DNA from: Blastobasis lacticolella
Taxonomy: Eukaryota > Arthropoda > Insecta > Lepidoptera > Blastobasidae
NCBI GenBank assembly: GCA_905147135.1
Contig: LR990055.1
Coordinates: 1,426,001-1,490,000 of the forward strand
DNA length: 64,000 bases
Direction of reading: 5' to 3'
The position numbers and the translations under genes were made by a program. The notes beneath the pieces were generated by a model. The model did no database searches. It had not been told where the DNA came from and saw only the letters and a program-made list of their open reading frames with translations. This document shows, piece after piece, positions 32,876 through 43,829 of the stretch. Position 1 is the stretch's first letter. Every line of letters starts with the position of its first letter.

Positions 32876-33021
32876 GCTATGGATTCTATTAATTCCTCTT
32901 AATTTTTATTAAATTATGTAGTCATTATATAGCTATGGAGTTTATTAATTCCTGTTAATTTTTATTAAATTATGTAGTCATTATATAGCTATGGATTCTA
33001 TTAATTCCTCTTAATTCCTTA
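32876..33021 (+). repeat. 56-bp tandem repeat, 2.6 units
   Basis: GCTATGG starts at 32876, 32932 and 32988; each unit continues TTAATTCCT(C/G)TTAATTTTT and TATGTAGTCATTATATA. It lies between the family G MITE and exon H. Confidence 0.9.
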
Positions 33022-33099
33022 AAAATTATATATTTATCTCTTTAAACCTACCCTACAGCTTACCCCGTAGCTAGTCTAACATAACCTCTAACCGCCTAG

Positions 33100-33309
33100 A
33101 TCTGGAGCTATATCTGGCCGTCTTGGCTCTGGGACCAGTCCAGGACCCTCAAGTGGAGACGCTGGTCACCGTACTCCCAGCACTACGGCGGAGACGACAA
33201 ATACCGGTACTACGGGTATGGAAACTTCGGAGCTGGGATGCTGGGCTTCGGAAGACAGAAGTGCAACGACAGGGTGACCATACCGTGCGAGAACGAGTAC
33301 TTTGTTTCG
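33100..33309 (+). CDS. Gene 1 exon H: Trp-rich segment and start of C-terminal module
   Basis: The acceptor is AACCGCCTAG and the donor GTAAGG at 33310; the exon is exactly 70 codons in phase 0. It opens with IWSYIWPSWLWDQS and KWRRWSPYSQHY, an unusual run of tryptophans, followed by a Gly/Tyr-rich stretch (YYGYGNFGAGMLGFG). It ends CNDRVTIPCENEYFVS, which matches the C-x-x-x-(v)-x-iP-C start of the last module in this CUB family. Confidence 0.85.
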
Positions 33310-34271
33310 GTAAGGCTTTTCTGTTTTTTTTTGTATTGGCCTTATTGACTCTTACTACGTTAATTGACTCTGGTATAGTAGTAGCGTGCATACCGATGAC
33401 CATAGTTAAGCTACGCACGCAGTGTTGGGAACTGATGGGTGACCATTTCATAGTTTGAGACTTGTCGAACTTCAGCCCATGGCCCAGCACTTGATGTCCT
33501 GAGGCTGAGATGATAATGAATGATGATGATGACGTGCTAGCCTAGAAACGACTATTCCCTCTAGTCTTGATGAGCCAATAGGGTTAAAAGGTGCACTTCT
33601 TTCTGGAGTCTTTATTCTGTGGTGAACTAAAATCAATCTGAAATAAGGTATCACTGTCCAAATTACACCACAATAGAAATTTTGGCCAAATTACTGTTCA
33701 ATTTTATTAGTAGCTGCCTCCTTACAAATTCTAAAATATAATTTCTTTTACACATCGGAGCAGGTAATAAACGTACTTTTCTGGTACACCAAGCGAAAAT
33801 CCCGCAAGAAATTCCCGTAGACTCATCACAGAATTTAAGTCGTGTAATATCCGCTTTGTATGATATAATCCTTCTTTTAAGGTCTTTGTGGTAGCTGCGT
33901 TCTCAGAGATTAGCCTAAACAAACAGATTCCAACGCTGCCTAATGGGCAAGGTTTGCCGAATAACCGACGGGTAATAACCGTTTCAATGTTCCCTGTATT
34001 CTCTGCGCTCAGCAATGATACTTGCGAATTTGGTTCTGCTATTTTATGCGCATTTATGAATATTTAGCAACCACAACGCGGGGTTACCCTTCAGGGAATC
34101 TGGCAAATGTTTAGGAGTGAAGTAAAAAAACATACTGGAATATTTACCTAAGTCTCCTATTCGTTAAATACGAATATTGAGGCAGAATGAAAATAACGTT
34201 ATTAAAAGAGATGAAAAGAGAGACATACACACAGAGAAGAGTCATTGCGTGACCGCACAGAAGCCGACTCT

Positions 34272-34460
34272 GAGCCTTTCATCATCGTCATCATTCTAAT
34301 GCTGGAATTGGATGATCCTAATCATCCAAACCCCGGCTTCTGTCGAGGTCCGCTATCCCTCTTCCACTTCACCCGATCTTCAGTACCCTCGTAAGCCATT
34401 GGCTCTAGCATCCAATTCAGCGATGCTAATCCATCACTACCTGGGCCTCCCGCGGCTCAG
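34272..34460 (-). mobile_element. Diverged LINE tail
   Basis: TCTTCCACTTCACCCGATCT and TCAGTACCCTC, then AGCGATGCTAATCCATCACT, match the 9190 and 26020 family loosely. Confidence 0.45.
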
Positions 34461-34935
34461 GCAAGGTACCTTGCATCACCTTGCTTCTGAGAATGTTCTT
34501 TTGACAAATTTTGGCATACTAAATTAGACTCTGGGTTCATAAAAGTTGGCAAGTTGGCTAACTAGGGGCTTTATTTTTGCTCTTCTTGAGTCAAGCGGTT
34601 TTCAATTTTGATTTTCGACATGAAAAGCTCAATATTTTGATAGTTGGCGCTGATATTCCGGATGATTCTCGTTGTCCCCCAAATGTTGTCCACAAGTTTA
34701 TCTCTTTCACACTTGTGGTGAGTTGCGACGAGTGTGACAGAGATGGGTAGATTTGAAGAACAACAGGAATTATCGGATTTGTCCTTATTTTTGAAACCGT
34801 GTTGTCAATGTAATAACAACAAAAAAAAAGTTTCATGCCCGGAATCAAAATAAAAACCGTTTTACTCTTGGCAAGCAGTTCAAAAATAGAGATCCATACA
34901 AATACGGTCTCTTAACCATCAACTTTCGCCTTCAG

Positions 34936-35142
34936 AGCTCAACCTATTTCTCCGGAGTATGCGACCCTCACCACTGCGGGAGCTCGTTCTGCCCCGGGGT
35001 TGCCCCGGACCGCTGCCACGTGGAGACTTCTGTTACGCCCTTCGCTGTGACCTTCAACTTTGGACCGCCCGTGGTGAAAGCAGACCCTGAGGAGAATATC
35101 GGCGTCTGTCTGAGATATACGCAGCTTGGATGCGATAATTAG
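34936..35142 (+). CDS. Gene 1 exon I: terminal CUB-like module and stop
   Basis: The acceptor is TTCGCCTTCAG. The exon runs in phase 0 through FSGVCDPHHCG, FCPGVAPDRCHVE, TPFAVTFNFGPP and GVCLRYTQLGCDN to a TAG at 35140-35142. The block C-x-V-x-T-x-V-TPF-x-V-x-F followed by G-x-CL-x-YTQ-x-x-C is the usual C-terminus of these insect CUB proteins. The stop is followed immediately by a LINE C-terminal fragment. Confidence 0.9.
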   Translation, partial: SSTYFSGVCDPHHCGSSFCPGVAPDRCHVETSVTPFAVTFNFGPPVVKADPEENIGVCLRYTQLGCDN

Positions 35143-35370
35143 AAACAGTTATCTGTTAGATTGCGTTTTGCATCCACTTTTCTTATGCGCACTGCAAAGG
35201 ACTGGAACTCTCTGCCTGAGTCATTGTTCCCCAATAAGTATAACCTTGGGGTCTTCAAATCAAGAGTGAAAAGGTATCTTCTAGGCACGCACGCTACATC
35301 TTCGACCTCATCGTCGCTTTCCATCAGGTGAGTTGACGTCAAAGGCAAGCCTATTGATAATAAAAAAAGA
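35143..35370 (+). mobile_element. CR1/Jockey-like LINE C-terminal fragment forming the gene 1 3' flank
   Basis: The + strand encodes RLRFASTFLMRTAKDWNSLP, then LFPNKYNLGVFKSRVKRYLL. This is the common C-terminal signature of CR1/Jockey-group reverse transcriptase ORFs (the xRTaxxWNsLP block, then yxLxxFKsrVxxyL). It starts within about 15 bases of the gene 1 stop codon and runs in the same orientation, ending in an A-rich tail. Confidence 0.75.
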
Positions 35371-35383
35371 AAAGAAAAATAAA
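35359..35383 (+). terminator. Candidate polyadenylation signals of gene 1
   Basis: AATAAA occurs at 35359-35364 and 35378-35383, about 220 bases after the gene 1 stop. They lie at the A-rich end of a LINE tail, not in ancestral 3' UTR. No earlier canonical signal was seen between the stop codon and these. Confidence 0.5.
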
Positions 35384-35389
35384 GCATTT

Positions 35390-36410
35390 TTAGTCCCTGT
35401 CAAGGGAACAATCACAATCTTCAGCAGTGTGGTGCACGCAGCTTAGTTGCAATAATTAGAAGCTTGAGTTTAGTATCTTCAGCAGTGTGGTGTGTGTTTG
35501 ACTTTGTGTTTTTTTTGTGTATACAGGTATATAGGATACCTAATGTGGGGGCTGTGAGCTTTGAAGGGTTTGGTGTATTATTTGTTGATATTTGTATTAT
35601 CATTATTTTGGAATATAAGGGCTGACACAACCGTACGGAGGGGAAAGTACAGATACCTACTGCCATGGAGTCATGACATTTTCCCTTTTCCGTGGAAGTA
35701 GGTACTTACCTATAGATTTAATTACCTTTATTTAGAATCTAAATACACAAAAGTTTATATACTTTGCCAATACTTTTCAGGATTTTCTAAGTACATTCCT
35801 GTCACCACTTAAATAGGTCTTGCGTTAGGTATTTTCTAAAGCGGATTTGAGTTGGAAATGGTTTTGTCATTTAAAGCATTTTTCCCTGATGGCCAGTCAA
35901 TCTCAGCCTTTTTAACTTGTAAAAGTTATTGGCATTCGTGGGTACTTTTACCAACCTTCATACGACTGTGTCTAAGTTCCATCCAGTATTAGGATATATA
36001 TGATGAAAAACGTTTAGAGTTAAGTTGTTTAAAATGGAGATTTTAAAAAGTCTGTGGACAGAGTTAGTGGTATTTATAGATATTCTATAGATATATGGTT
36101 ATTGTTTCATACAATATATGACTTTCGAATTAGATTAGAGTCTAAATCAAAAGTCACATGTACCAGTCTGTCTCGATCAAAATTTCAATAAATGTATACC
36201 AATGAAAATATTAAAATAATAATTATTGATGGTTTGTAGATTAGATAAACTGTTAATTGTTTCCTCGACTAAACATTTTTCTGTGCGATAAGTGACTCTT
36301 TTACATTTATGGAAAATCGCTTTAAGGGTGAGTTATTCCAGAAAGAAGAAAACGTATTTTACGTAGTTGGCAAACGCACAGTCTACTGCATTAAGAATTA
36401 TCAGTAATTA
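35390..36410. other. Intergenic, nothing recognised
   Basis: AT-rich. ATCTTCAGCAGTGTGGTG occurs twice (35417 and 35476). No gene was seen. Confidence 0.45.
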
Positions 36411-36426
36411 CGTTTAAAATTTAAAT

Positions 36427-36770
36427 GCGCCGGTGGCCGAGTGGTGAACGTATCCGACTCGTTAGCGAGAGCCACGTACCAACGACTCTTTTCTGAATTA
36501 TGTACATTAGTTGAATGCTGATGTTCTTATGGTGATGGAAAATATCGTGAACGTGACACCTGCGCGTTCAGACGACTGAATGTAATAATGTAACCACGAT
36601 CCAATCTGGTCATGTTTCCCTGGTAGCACAATCACGGAGTTCAAATGGCAGTCGCTCCACTGTAATTATTTGAGCTGCCGAATCCTGGATCATGGTCAAA
36701 GCGGACCCCGGGCCCTCGCACGCGAGAGCATAACCGGGACAATTACGCCAAGGCTATTATGATTATTTTA
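36427..36770 (+). mobile_element. SINE family A, near full length with target duplication
   Basis: The head GCCGGTGGCCGAGTGGT lacks the B box (a deletion after GCGAGAG). The body and tail are complete. Imperfect repeats GTTTAAAATTTAAAT and GTTTAAAATCTAAAT flank it. Confidence 0.85.
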
Positions 36771-37239
36771 TGTTTAAAATCTAAATTATGATATCTATGT
36801 TGAACGATTAAAATTAAAACTTTCGTATTTAATGTGAATTTCAATCAATTATCTACTAGTGTTGTTTTGTTATTGTTAAGTTCAAATGTAATTTGAAATG
36901 TACATAGAAATATTAGATCTGTATGTATTAGTTCCTAAATTAAAATAATGTACACAAAAAAGAAGCGAAGTATTATTAAATAGGTAGGTATTGTACAATG
37001 TGCCGAATGTACCTAGTGAAATCGAAATAATAATTAGTGCCATTATAAGTAGGTACTTTGTATGTAATGTAAATTGTAGATAACATGAAATTATTTATAC
37101 TAATAGTGTATAGACTAATCTTTATAAACAATTTGTTGCATTTATTTATCTTTGTTATTGTTTTATAATTATAATAAAAGTGAATGAGACCAAAATTGAG
37201 ATTTTACTAGATTTCCTAACTAATGCGCTCTTGTCTATA

Positions 37240-37560
37240 ATAAGTTACTTTTATTTAACTTACACCGTTCGTATGTATGTTTGTAAGTTGTCCGTCGAAA
37301 TTTCCAAACCATTTTTCGACCATTTGGTATCCGATTGATCTGAAATTTTGTATACCTATGAAACTTGGATGACAATGCATTAATATGGTACCATGGAGCT
37401 GGTCTGATTATGGAGTCGGAAGGTCGAAATGAATGCAAAAAGGTAACTCCATCGTATTTGGGCTCTTTGACATGGTCTTGGTGAGTACCTACACCCCTAG
37501 CTAGGTGGTCTGATGATGATGATGACGGAAGGTGGTCATAGGCACTTCTAAATTACGCAT
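37240..37560 (+). mobile_element. Repeat family I
   Basis: GTATGTTTGTAAGTTGTCCG, TCCGATTGATCTGAAATTTT, ACCATGGAGCTGGTCTGATT and GGAAGGTGGTCATAGGCAC. Fragments recur at 61205-61265 and 61355-61400 (TCTGATGATGGAGCTGGAAG). Confidence 0.55.
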
Positions 37561-38444
37561 GATAAACCCATCCCCCCAGTATTCCGCATAATAGTCGAAT
37601 ATTAACACACTTTCTATAATTGTTCCCGCGAGTTATCTGAACTAAAAATCCTGAAAAATAAGAAGAATAAGTTCTGAAATTTAACTATATTCAAACTTTA
37701 ACGTAACAAAACTGCAGGGCAGTGTCATGTTCAGTGATATAAAGAAAACTAGAAAATCAGGGTAGTGGGTTATAGTTTTTCAGTCCAGTAAGTAATCTAG
37801 CTTTTACAATGAATTTATATAAAAAAGTACTCTAGTAAAACCCTATATTTATTTATCAATAGTTTTTATGCGTGATCTTTTTTACCTGGAGGCTATCTAC
37901 GTACTTAAGAGTTAAGAGTACTTATCAAGACAAACCAAAATTACTCATCAATACCATTCCAAAGAGTCCTACCACGATGGTTTTACCTTATTGCGTTCAT
38001 TAGTTCCCATAAGTAATGCCAGCTCCATGGCATTAATGTCATTCAAGCCACATAAGTATACCAAATTTCAGGTAAATTTAACGTCGAGAAGTAGATGAAA
38101 TTAAAGCTCCCCGTTAAATAAAAGCTTGCAAAATGAATCCCACAGCGCCTATAATTGAAAGGTTACCTAGCATCGATTGCTCGATGAAAACGGAAGGGTA
38201 ACCAAACCACCACGGGAAAGAATACATCAAAATGCAAATAAAAATTCAATCAAGTTTTCCAAATGTGTTCTACTTACTTATTTAATGCATATTGCGTGTC
38301 CGCACATCCATATTCCCGCGGGCCCACAATTCATATTCCGCGAGTAAGCTCCCCGCGGACTGTGTACGCCGAGGATGCCGCGTCTCGTTCGCAGTGCTTC
38401 TGTTACATCGTCAAAGTGAAATAAAAGGCATGTCTACAGCAGCG

Positions 38445-38556
38445 GCACCGCCGATCTTCAATAGCATGATCCCACCCCTCTGGAATGACGTCACAACATG
38501 CATTTCGGATATTCTGTGACGTCATTCCAAAGAGTTTTATTGGAGATCGGCGGTGC
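38445..38556. mobile_element. Foldback element with paired TGACGTCA sites
   Basis: The arms GCACCGCCGATCT and AGATCGGCGGTGC close a longer imperfect stem. An inner stem pairs TGGAATGACGTCA with TGACGTCATTCCA. Each arm therefore carries a perfect TGACGTCA (CRE-type) palindrome. Confidence 0.75.
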
Positions 38557-38840
38557 AGCAGCAGGTAACTCAAAGGCCGCCACCGCATCCGCTCGCCTTA
38601 GATTGCAGATGGCCGCTTTCCATTAGGTGGACCGTCCGTGTGCCTCACTAGGCAATAAAAAAAAACAATTTATTAGATACTCACACATGTACATAAAAAT
38701 ATATACAAGAAAAAGAAAGACAAGTAAAAAAAGACTTTTGAGATTGTTCAATCAGTCCCAGCCTGAGACCTTCAGACTGCTTGAACCCCCAGCGGAAGAC
38801 TGGTCAACCTTGCTTGGCCGCGGTACATCTAGCTAGCGTC

Positions 38841-38943
38841 GGGCGTGGTCCTAATTGACCATGGTCGTACGATGGACCTCGCTCGACTAATAGTAGGACC
38901 TCAAAACCGCTTGTTCACGATCGTTGTCAATCAGGACAGTGCC
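38841..38943. mobile_element. MITE family H, second copy
   Basis: GTGGTCCTAATTG and CAATCAGGACAGTGCC form the ends, with the same GGACCTC and TCAAAACCGC interior as the 57081 copy, more diverged. Confidence 0.6.
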
Positions 38944-39179
38944 TCAAAGTGCGAAACGGCAGTGTAGTATGGTGTAATTCACCGACCGCCAAACGGCTAG
39001 TAATATTAACCGTGACGTCCAACCCTGGACAGTCTGCGGACAGTCTCTATTTATGCAAATAGGGGCTCCCTATTCTATTATTCCGCCACCGGCTATTCGC
39101 TGTATGCAATTTCGCTACTTTGTTACGTTGTAGAAAGAAAACCGATTGACATTCGTGCGACGAATGTTATGAGTTATTC

Positions 39180-39475
39180 AGTTCAGTGGCGAGGGGGCCG
39201 GGTCGCTCTTTCCACACAAAAGTGGTAGAATTGGACGATGGCTGGGCCCTGCGTTGTACTCGTGAACAGGTGGCTTTTTTTAAGTACCTATAATATACCT
39301 GTATATTATGTTAGGCGCGGTCCGGCTCTGCATGGCATTGTCGGGCATCACCGGCTACGTCTAGTATTGTCGGACACAGTACGGCCATTGTCAGCGTTGG
39401 GTATCCACGCTCCGTGCTCCGGCCCTGGAGCGGCCAACATGTCACTTGAAAGAGTTATTTAATGTCTTACTCAAT
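39180..39475 (+). mobile_element. Repeat family F copy 2
   Basis: GCCGGGTCGCTCTTTCCAC, TCGTGAACAGGTGG, GCGGTCCGGCTCTGCATGGC and GCGGCCAACATGTCACTTG. The order matches copy 1, so this is a real dispersed family. Confidence 0.65.
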
Positions 39476-39894
39476 AAAGAAATTTTGATCAGATTGAGTG
39501 GTTTAGGGGCTACCTATATTCATCATGTTTTAAGTCAAAACTGCCAAGATTTTCAAGGAGGTAGGTACAACGACGATCTGCAATACAAAGCATCACATTT
39601 TCTATATACTCTTTCATTTGCACTAAATATGGGGTTTAAAAGGCAAGTCTACAGGTACCTCAAAGGTCAAATGCATCCAATCGAGTTGTAATTGGATCGC
39701 AATAGCAGCTCAACGGCAGTTTTAATTGTAGCAGAATACCGCATTGGCAGCCCAAGTTGCCCAATGGTCCAATTACAATTCTATCCAGATATTAGCAACT
39801 GTAGCAGCATACCAAAAATATATCAAACTGCGATTGGCAATTACAATTCGTTCGAGTTATTTAGCAGAGAGCCTATTAGGACAGCGTCTTAAGG

Positions 39895-40564
39895 TGCGTA
39901 CGAATTAGAGGCAGCCTCAGGTTGAGGCACGCACGGCTCGCCCATTTGCGCAAATTCGTACGTGGCTCACGCGATTGTCGGTTTTCTGTCCATGCTCAAA
40001 GGTGCCTCGGCGTGCGTGCCTCGCGATGTTTGGACGTGACTACGAATGCGCGCGTATTGTTTATTGACACTTGACAACTTTAATATTTTCATGTCAATTA
40101 TTCTGTTGGTCTTCCTAATAAATAAATAAATAAAATAAAATAAATAAAATGAAATAAATAAAATAAAATGAATAAAATAAATGAAATGAAATAAATAAAA
40201 TAAAATGAATAAAATGAAATAAATAAAATAAAATGAATAAAATAAATAAAATAAAATAAACTGAATAAAATAAAATAAATAAAATAAAATAAATAAATAA
40301 TTTGGAAAACTTATATACTAAACAACATGGTAAGCAGAAAAAAGCGTTATGGCATCGAAAAAACTAAAATTATTTTAACAATCCCATCAATAATGATAAA
40401 AGCAACATCAACATTTTATTTGTGCGGCGCATTTGTGGCTCACCGCGAGCACGTTGCCTCAACGCACAAACAAATGCGCAACTGAGCAGCCTCGCCGCGC
40501 GCGGTGAGCATCTCGCTGCGCGCGGCGAGCATGCCTCGGGCTGAGCCGCTGTAATTCGTACGCA
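39895..40564. mobile_element. About 670-bp non-autonomous DNA element holding an AT microsatellite
   Basis: TGCGTACGAATTA at the left end and TAATTCGTACGCA at the right end are inverted repeats. Subterminal parts are GC-rich (GGCTCACCGCGAGC, CGCGCGCGGTGAGC). The middle is the AAATA-type microsatellite. Confidence 0.65.
40118..40300 (+). repeat. AATAAA/ATGAA microsatellite
   Basis: About 180 bases of AAATA, AAATG and AATAAAATG units run without interruption. Confidence 0.9.
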
Positions 40565-40794
40565 GGTTTATAGTTAAACATTGGGAGGACGTTCATTTTT
40601 TTTTTTTTTTTTAATGTAAGACGGTAGGCAAATAGGCAAGCGGGCCACCTGATGGGAAGTGGTCACCACTGCCTATAGACATTAGTAAATTCTTTCATGT
40701 GGTCTTGGTGTCATACTTGACTAATTTTGCCTAAAATTGTGCAAATTCAATTGCTCGTGTAAGCGCATCTCAATCTCAATCTCATCTCATACAT

Positions 40795-41009
40795 AGTATA
40801 AAACAAAGTTGCTTCCCGCCGTCTGTCCCTATGTACGTATTTATGTAAAGTACACTTAGATATTTTAAACTACGTCACGGATGTTAATGCGGTTTTCAAC
40901 AATAGATAGAGTGATTCAAGAGGAAGATTTATAAGCAAGAAAAAAGGGTAGGTAGGGGTACAGTACAGTAGATGTACGCCAACGAAGTTGTGCCGGGTCC
41001 ACCGGTGCA
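40795..41009 (+). mobile_element. Helitron-like family E copy
   Basis: TACATAGTATAAAACAAAGT through AAACTACGTCACGGATGTTA to GCCAACGAAGTTGTGCCGGG. A MITE (41010-41260) follows directly. Confidence 0.65.
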
Positions 41010-41260
41010 GAGCTCGTCTAATCTAAAATGACGCGCCCCACTATCGCATTACCGCACACAAGCACGTTTAAAATATGGACGCAATACATATACAAATGCC
41101 GTTGTAATTGGTCATTCGGTTGCCGGTGAAATTCAAACGTAGGAGCACACGTCGTTCATTGGCTCCCACACAGATGAAGTGTCGTTATCAATATTTGCAC
41201 TCACACATCGAAATCAACTAACTAAGAAGTGGGGCGCGTCATTTTAGACTAGACGAGCTC
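41010..41260. mobile_element. 251-bp MITE with 32-bp terminal inverted repeats
   Basis: The left arm starts GAGCTCGTCTAATCTAAAAT and the right arm ends with its reverse complement, with one mismatch over 32 bases. It sits against the Helitron-like copy at 40795-41009. There is no coding potential. Confidence 0.85.
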
Positions 41261-41960
41261 TACACCAACAGCACAAAGTAAACAGGCATCGATCCAGCTA
41301 ATCCCCGCCCTTTCGAATGTACTAAATAATTCAGAATAAACGGTCATATTATTCACGCGCCGCTGGTACAGTCATAATGAAATATACCTAGCGGAGCGGT
41401 ACTGTCGCGTACATTATTAAACTGCAATCACAGTTGTGGCCCAGACGCGGTACAATCGGCCACGGAAGCTTTTTGGGGAGGTTTTTCTTTTCGTTCACAA
41501 TATAAACTTACCACATAATATTGCTATATTTACTAGACTGAAGTTTGGTGGTTAGGTCGCCATCTTTTCTGTTCCATCTGTTTCTGGTGCTTTTAAGCAC
41601 TGCTAACTTGTGGAGTTGAAGCTGTCAAGATTGACTTTTGAGTCGTCCCTTTGGATCCTGAAGAAGCACCAGCTGCAACGGTCTTTGTTCGATAAAGTAT
41701 CTAGCGTCTATAGGCTACAATAATTGCTTAGCAGCTAGCGTACGCTTGCGACATTAGTGGGTGGGTGGGTAAAAGCATATGTGATTGAGAAAAGGGTTTT
41801 TAATTGAGTTTTTTTTAATTATTTCAAAAGAGCCATGAATCACGCAGACACAATATTTCTAATATGTGTTTTTTTTGTGATATACTTTAGGCAAATTGGC
41901 CAGCTACATACCACATAAGTAACAATGAAACATAATGCTTAACACTTTTTTTTTTTTTTT
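41261..41960. other. Intergenic, nothing recognised
   Basis: It ends in a long T run (41948-41969) that leads into a LINE tail. No coding signal. Confidence 0.4.
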
Positions 41961-42011
41961 TTTTTTTTTATGTCATACGGTAGGCAAACAGGCAAGCGGT
42001 TATCATCAGAC

Positions 42012-42052
42012 TTGACAGTGCATGCAGTTGCGTCGAAATATCGGGTTACCTC
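42012..42052. mobile_element. Family G core fragment, opposite strand
   Basis: TGCATGCAGTTGCGTCGAAA then TATCGGGT is the reverse complement of the family G core. It is nested in LINE tail sequence. Confidence 0.45.
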
Positions 42053-42119
42053 ACCAAGGTACTCGGCAAAAAGCTTTAAAAAATTACAATCTAAAACTCA
42101 AAAATTATTAATTGAAATA

Positions 42120-42400
42120 CCACTGAGGTGGCAAACAAGCCTACGGCCTGCCTGATGTTAAGCCGTAACCTCAGCCTATGGACGTTTGCAATAACAGGGG
42201 CATCACCCACGCCTTGAAGAATTCCATGTCGCAGAATTTCATGTTTTCTCTGGAGAGTACATCCAGAGAAAGCCTCTCCAGGTAGCTCATTCCACAACCT
42301 TAGATAGACACATCCAGGTGGGGGTGACGCAAATACTAATCTTATGGTAAAATCTAAGTTACGAACATATTCACTTTTCCGCCCACCTGTACCGTACAAG
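42120..42400 (-). mobile_element. CR1-like LINE C-terminal fragment
   Basis: On the - strand it encodes YLRLWNELPGEAFSG, then a frame-disturbed tail with GDAPVIANVHRLRL. It matches the 3945-4262 family in the opposite orientation. Confidence 0.75.
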
Positions 42401-42632
42401 TAGCAGCAAATATTTGCACAATGACTTGATCGTAGTTACCGTGTACTAACTGTTCGTGCATACCTAATGCAGCGCTGAATTCGGGAACTAAGGGAAATTT
42501 GCACAAGGATTATTACTGCCTGGCTGCGCCGCTATCCAGTCTGGCGGTGGTCAAAAGTGGCTTCTACTCGTCGCAGTGTGAACTCTTTTAAACACTCGAT
42601 GAAAAGGAGGGTTGCTTAAATATGAATGACGA

Positions 42633-42775
42633 CCAGAGTGGTTCAGTGGTCATCATGTCGGTCTGCCACGCAAGAGGCCCCGGGTTCGATTCCCGGCTGG
42701 ACAGAAATTGAAATGATGAATTTTATTTCTGTGACGGGTCTTGTTTCATATATAATAAGTTTTATATTATGTATA
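42633..42775 (+). mobile_element. SINE family B, 3'-truncated
   Basis: AGAGTGGTTCAGTGGTCATC, GGTTCGATTCCCGGCTGG, AATGATGAATTTTATTTCTG. The tail is absent. Confidence 0.8.
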
Positions 42776-42794
42776 GAAGTATTACTGAAAAAAA

Positions 42795-42985
42795 AAATCA
42801 TCTTGGCGTTAATGTCCCGGTTGTGCTCTCGCGCACGAGGGCCCGGGTTCCGCCATGACCATGATCCAGGATTTGGTAGATCAGGTTACAGTAGAACGAC
42901 TGCCATCTGACCTCCGTGACCCTGCTAATAGGGGAACCTGACCAGATTTGATCATGGTTGCACATTCAGTCTACTGGAAATATTC
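42795..42985 (-). mobile_element. SINE family A, truncated
   Basis: The tail on the left (ATCATCTTGGCGTTAATGTC) reaches only CACATTCAGTCTACTG. It was inserted next to the family B SINE at 42633. Confidence 0.8.
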
Positions 42986-43344
42986 GAGGATTATTATTTT
43001 CAGGCACCTTTCCATTTTATCGTTTACATCATCACGTATAATATAACCTAGCAAACCAAGAAGAGAGCTAAAATAATCTGCGGTAGGTAACTTATTGTAA
43101 GCTTGACTCAAAGCCTTCTCAACTTCGTTCACTTTATTACGATCGCGTAAACGCCTTATGGCGGATCAGAAAACATCTTTAGGGGATGAAGTATTCAATT
43201 ATTCAGGGGATTATGAACTTCATAAGTTTGCTGGCTTTATACCGACTTTCGCGTGGTGTTTATACTGACTGTGGGTAGCTATTGTGTATATTTTGTTGTC
43301 GGAAGTGATAATAATTCTGCAATTAAATTGGACGATGTTCGAAC

Positions 43345-43560
43345 AGTTTTTTTTATGCTACGCTGTGATAAATGACAGCCCACCTGGATGGTAAGCGGGA
43401 ACTGTCGCCCATGAACATCTACGATTCGGGAGTTTAGGTTGGAGACAAGAAAAATGCAGAACCGCAGGTGCGTTGTCACTGTGAGGACTAAGATGAAATG
43501 CCTGTAATTGCGCTGGCTACCGTATCCTTCAAACCGGAACACCACAATGCAAGTATTGTT
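43345..43560 (+). mobile_element. Repeat family D copy
   Basis: TTTTTATGCTACGCTGTGA, GGAACTGTCGCCCATGAAC, GTGCGTTGTCACTGTGAGG, then CGCTGGCTACCGTATCC. Confidence 0.75.
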
Positions 43561-43829
43561 TGTTTGGGGGAGGTCTGTGGTCAGCAGTGGAGATCCTGCG
43601 GCTGATATGATGATGAGTGACTGACTAATGAGTGGTGACTAGTGTAAAGCTATGAATTGGGAATCATTTATCATATTTGGACGAGTCTAATACACCTACA
43701 TTTACACTAAGTAACGAGATTCTGATGAAGCAGTCAGAAGGTAGTTGGCGTAGTTGGTGCGTCTTCAATTTTAACTAGTAAATATTATTCATAACCTATA
43801 CGTTGAAAAAAAAAACAGTCCGTTTTTTT

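Larger units (their letters stand above)
3745..35142 (+). other. Gene 1: secreted CUB-domain protein, nine exons recognised, 5' end missing
   Basis: Nine exons on the + strand join in consistent phase into about 504 residues ending in a TAG at 35140-35142. In order they encode a six-cysteine clip-like module (exon A), a first CUB domain (exons B and C), a second CUB-like domain (D and E), a low-complexity linker (F and G), a Trp/Tyr/Gly-rich segment (start of H) and a C-terminal CUB-like module (end of H and I). This layout is known from uncharacterised secreted insect CUB proteins; no serine protease catalytic triad is seen, so an extracellular binding role is an inference. The first exon, expected to hold a signal peptide and to end in phase 1, is not identified. 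Introns of 1.3 to 13.6 kb are full of mobile elements. The order and phases of A-E and G-I are solid; F and its 3' end are uncertain. Confidence 0.85.

Noticed and set aside
33731..34015. 94-codon - strand frame
   Set aside because: No recognisable motif, signal peptide or promoter; it lies antisense in the intron between exons H and I.
38292..38424. GC-rich stretch with an open frame ending SRSQCFCYIVKVK
   Set aside because: No acceptor precedes it and no family is recognisable; it borders a MITE.
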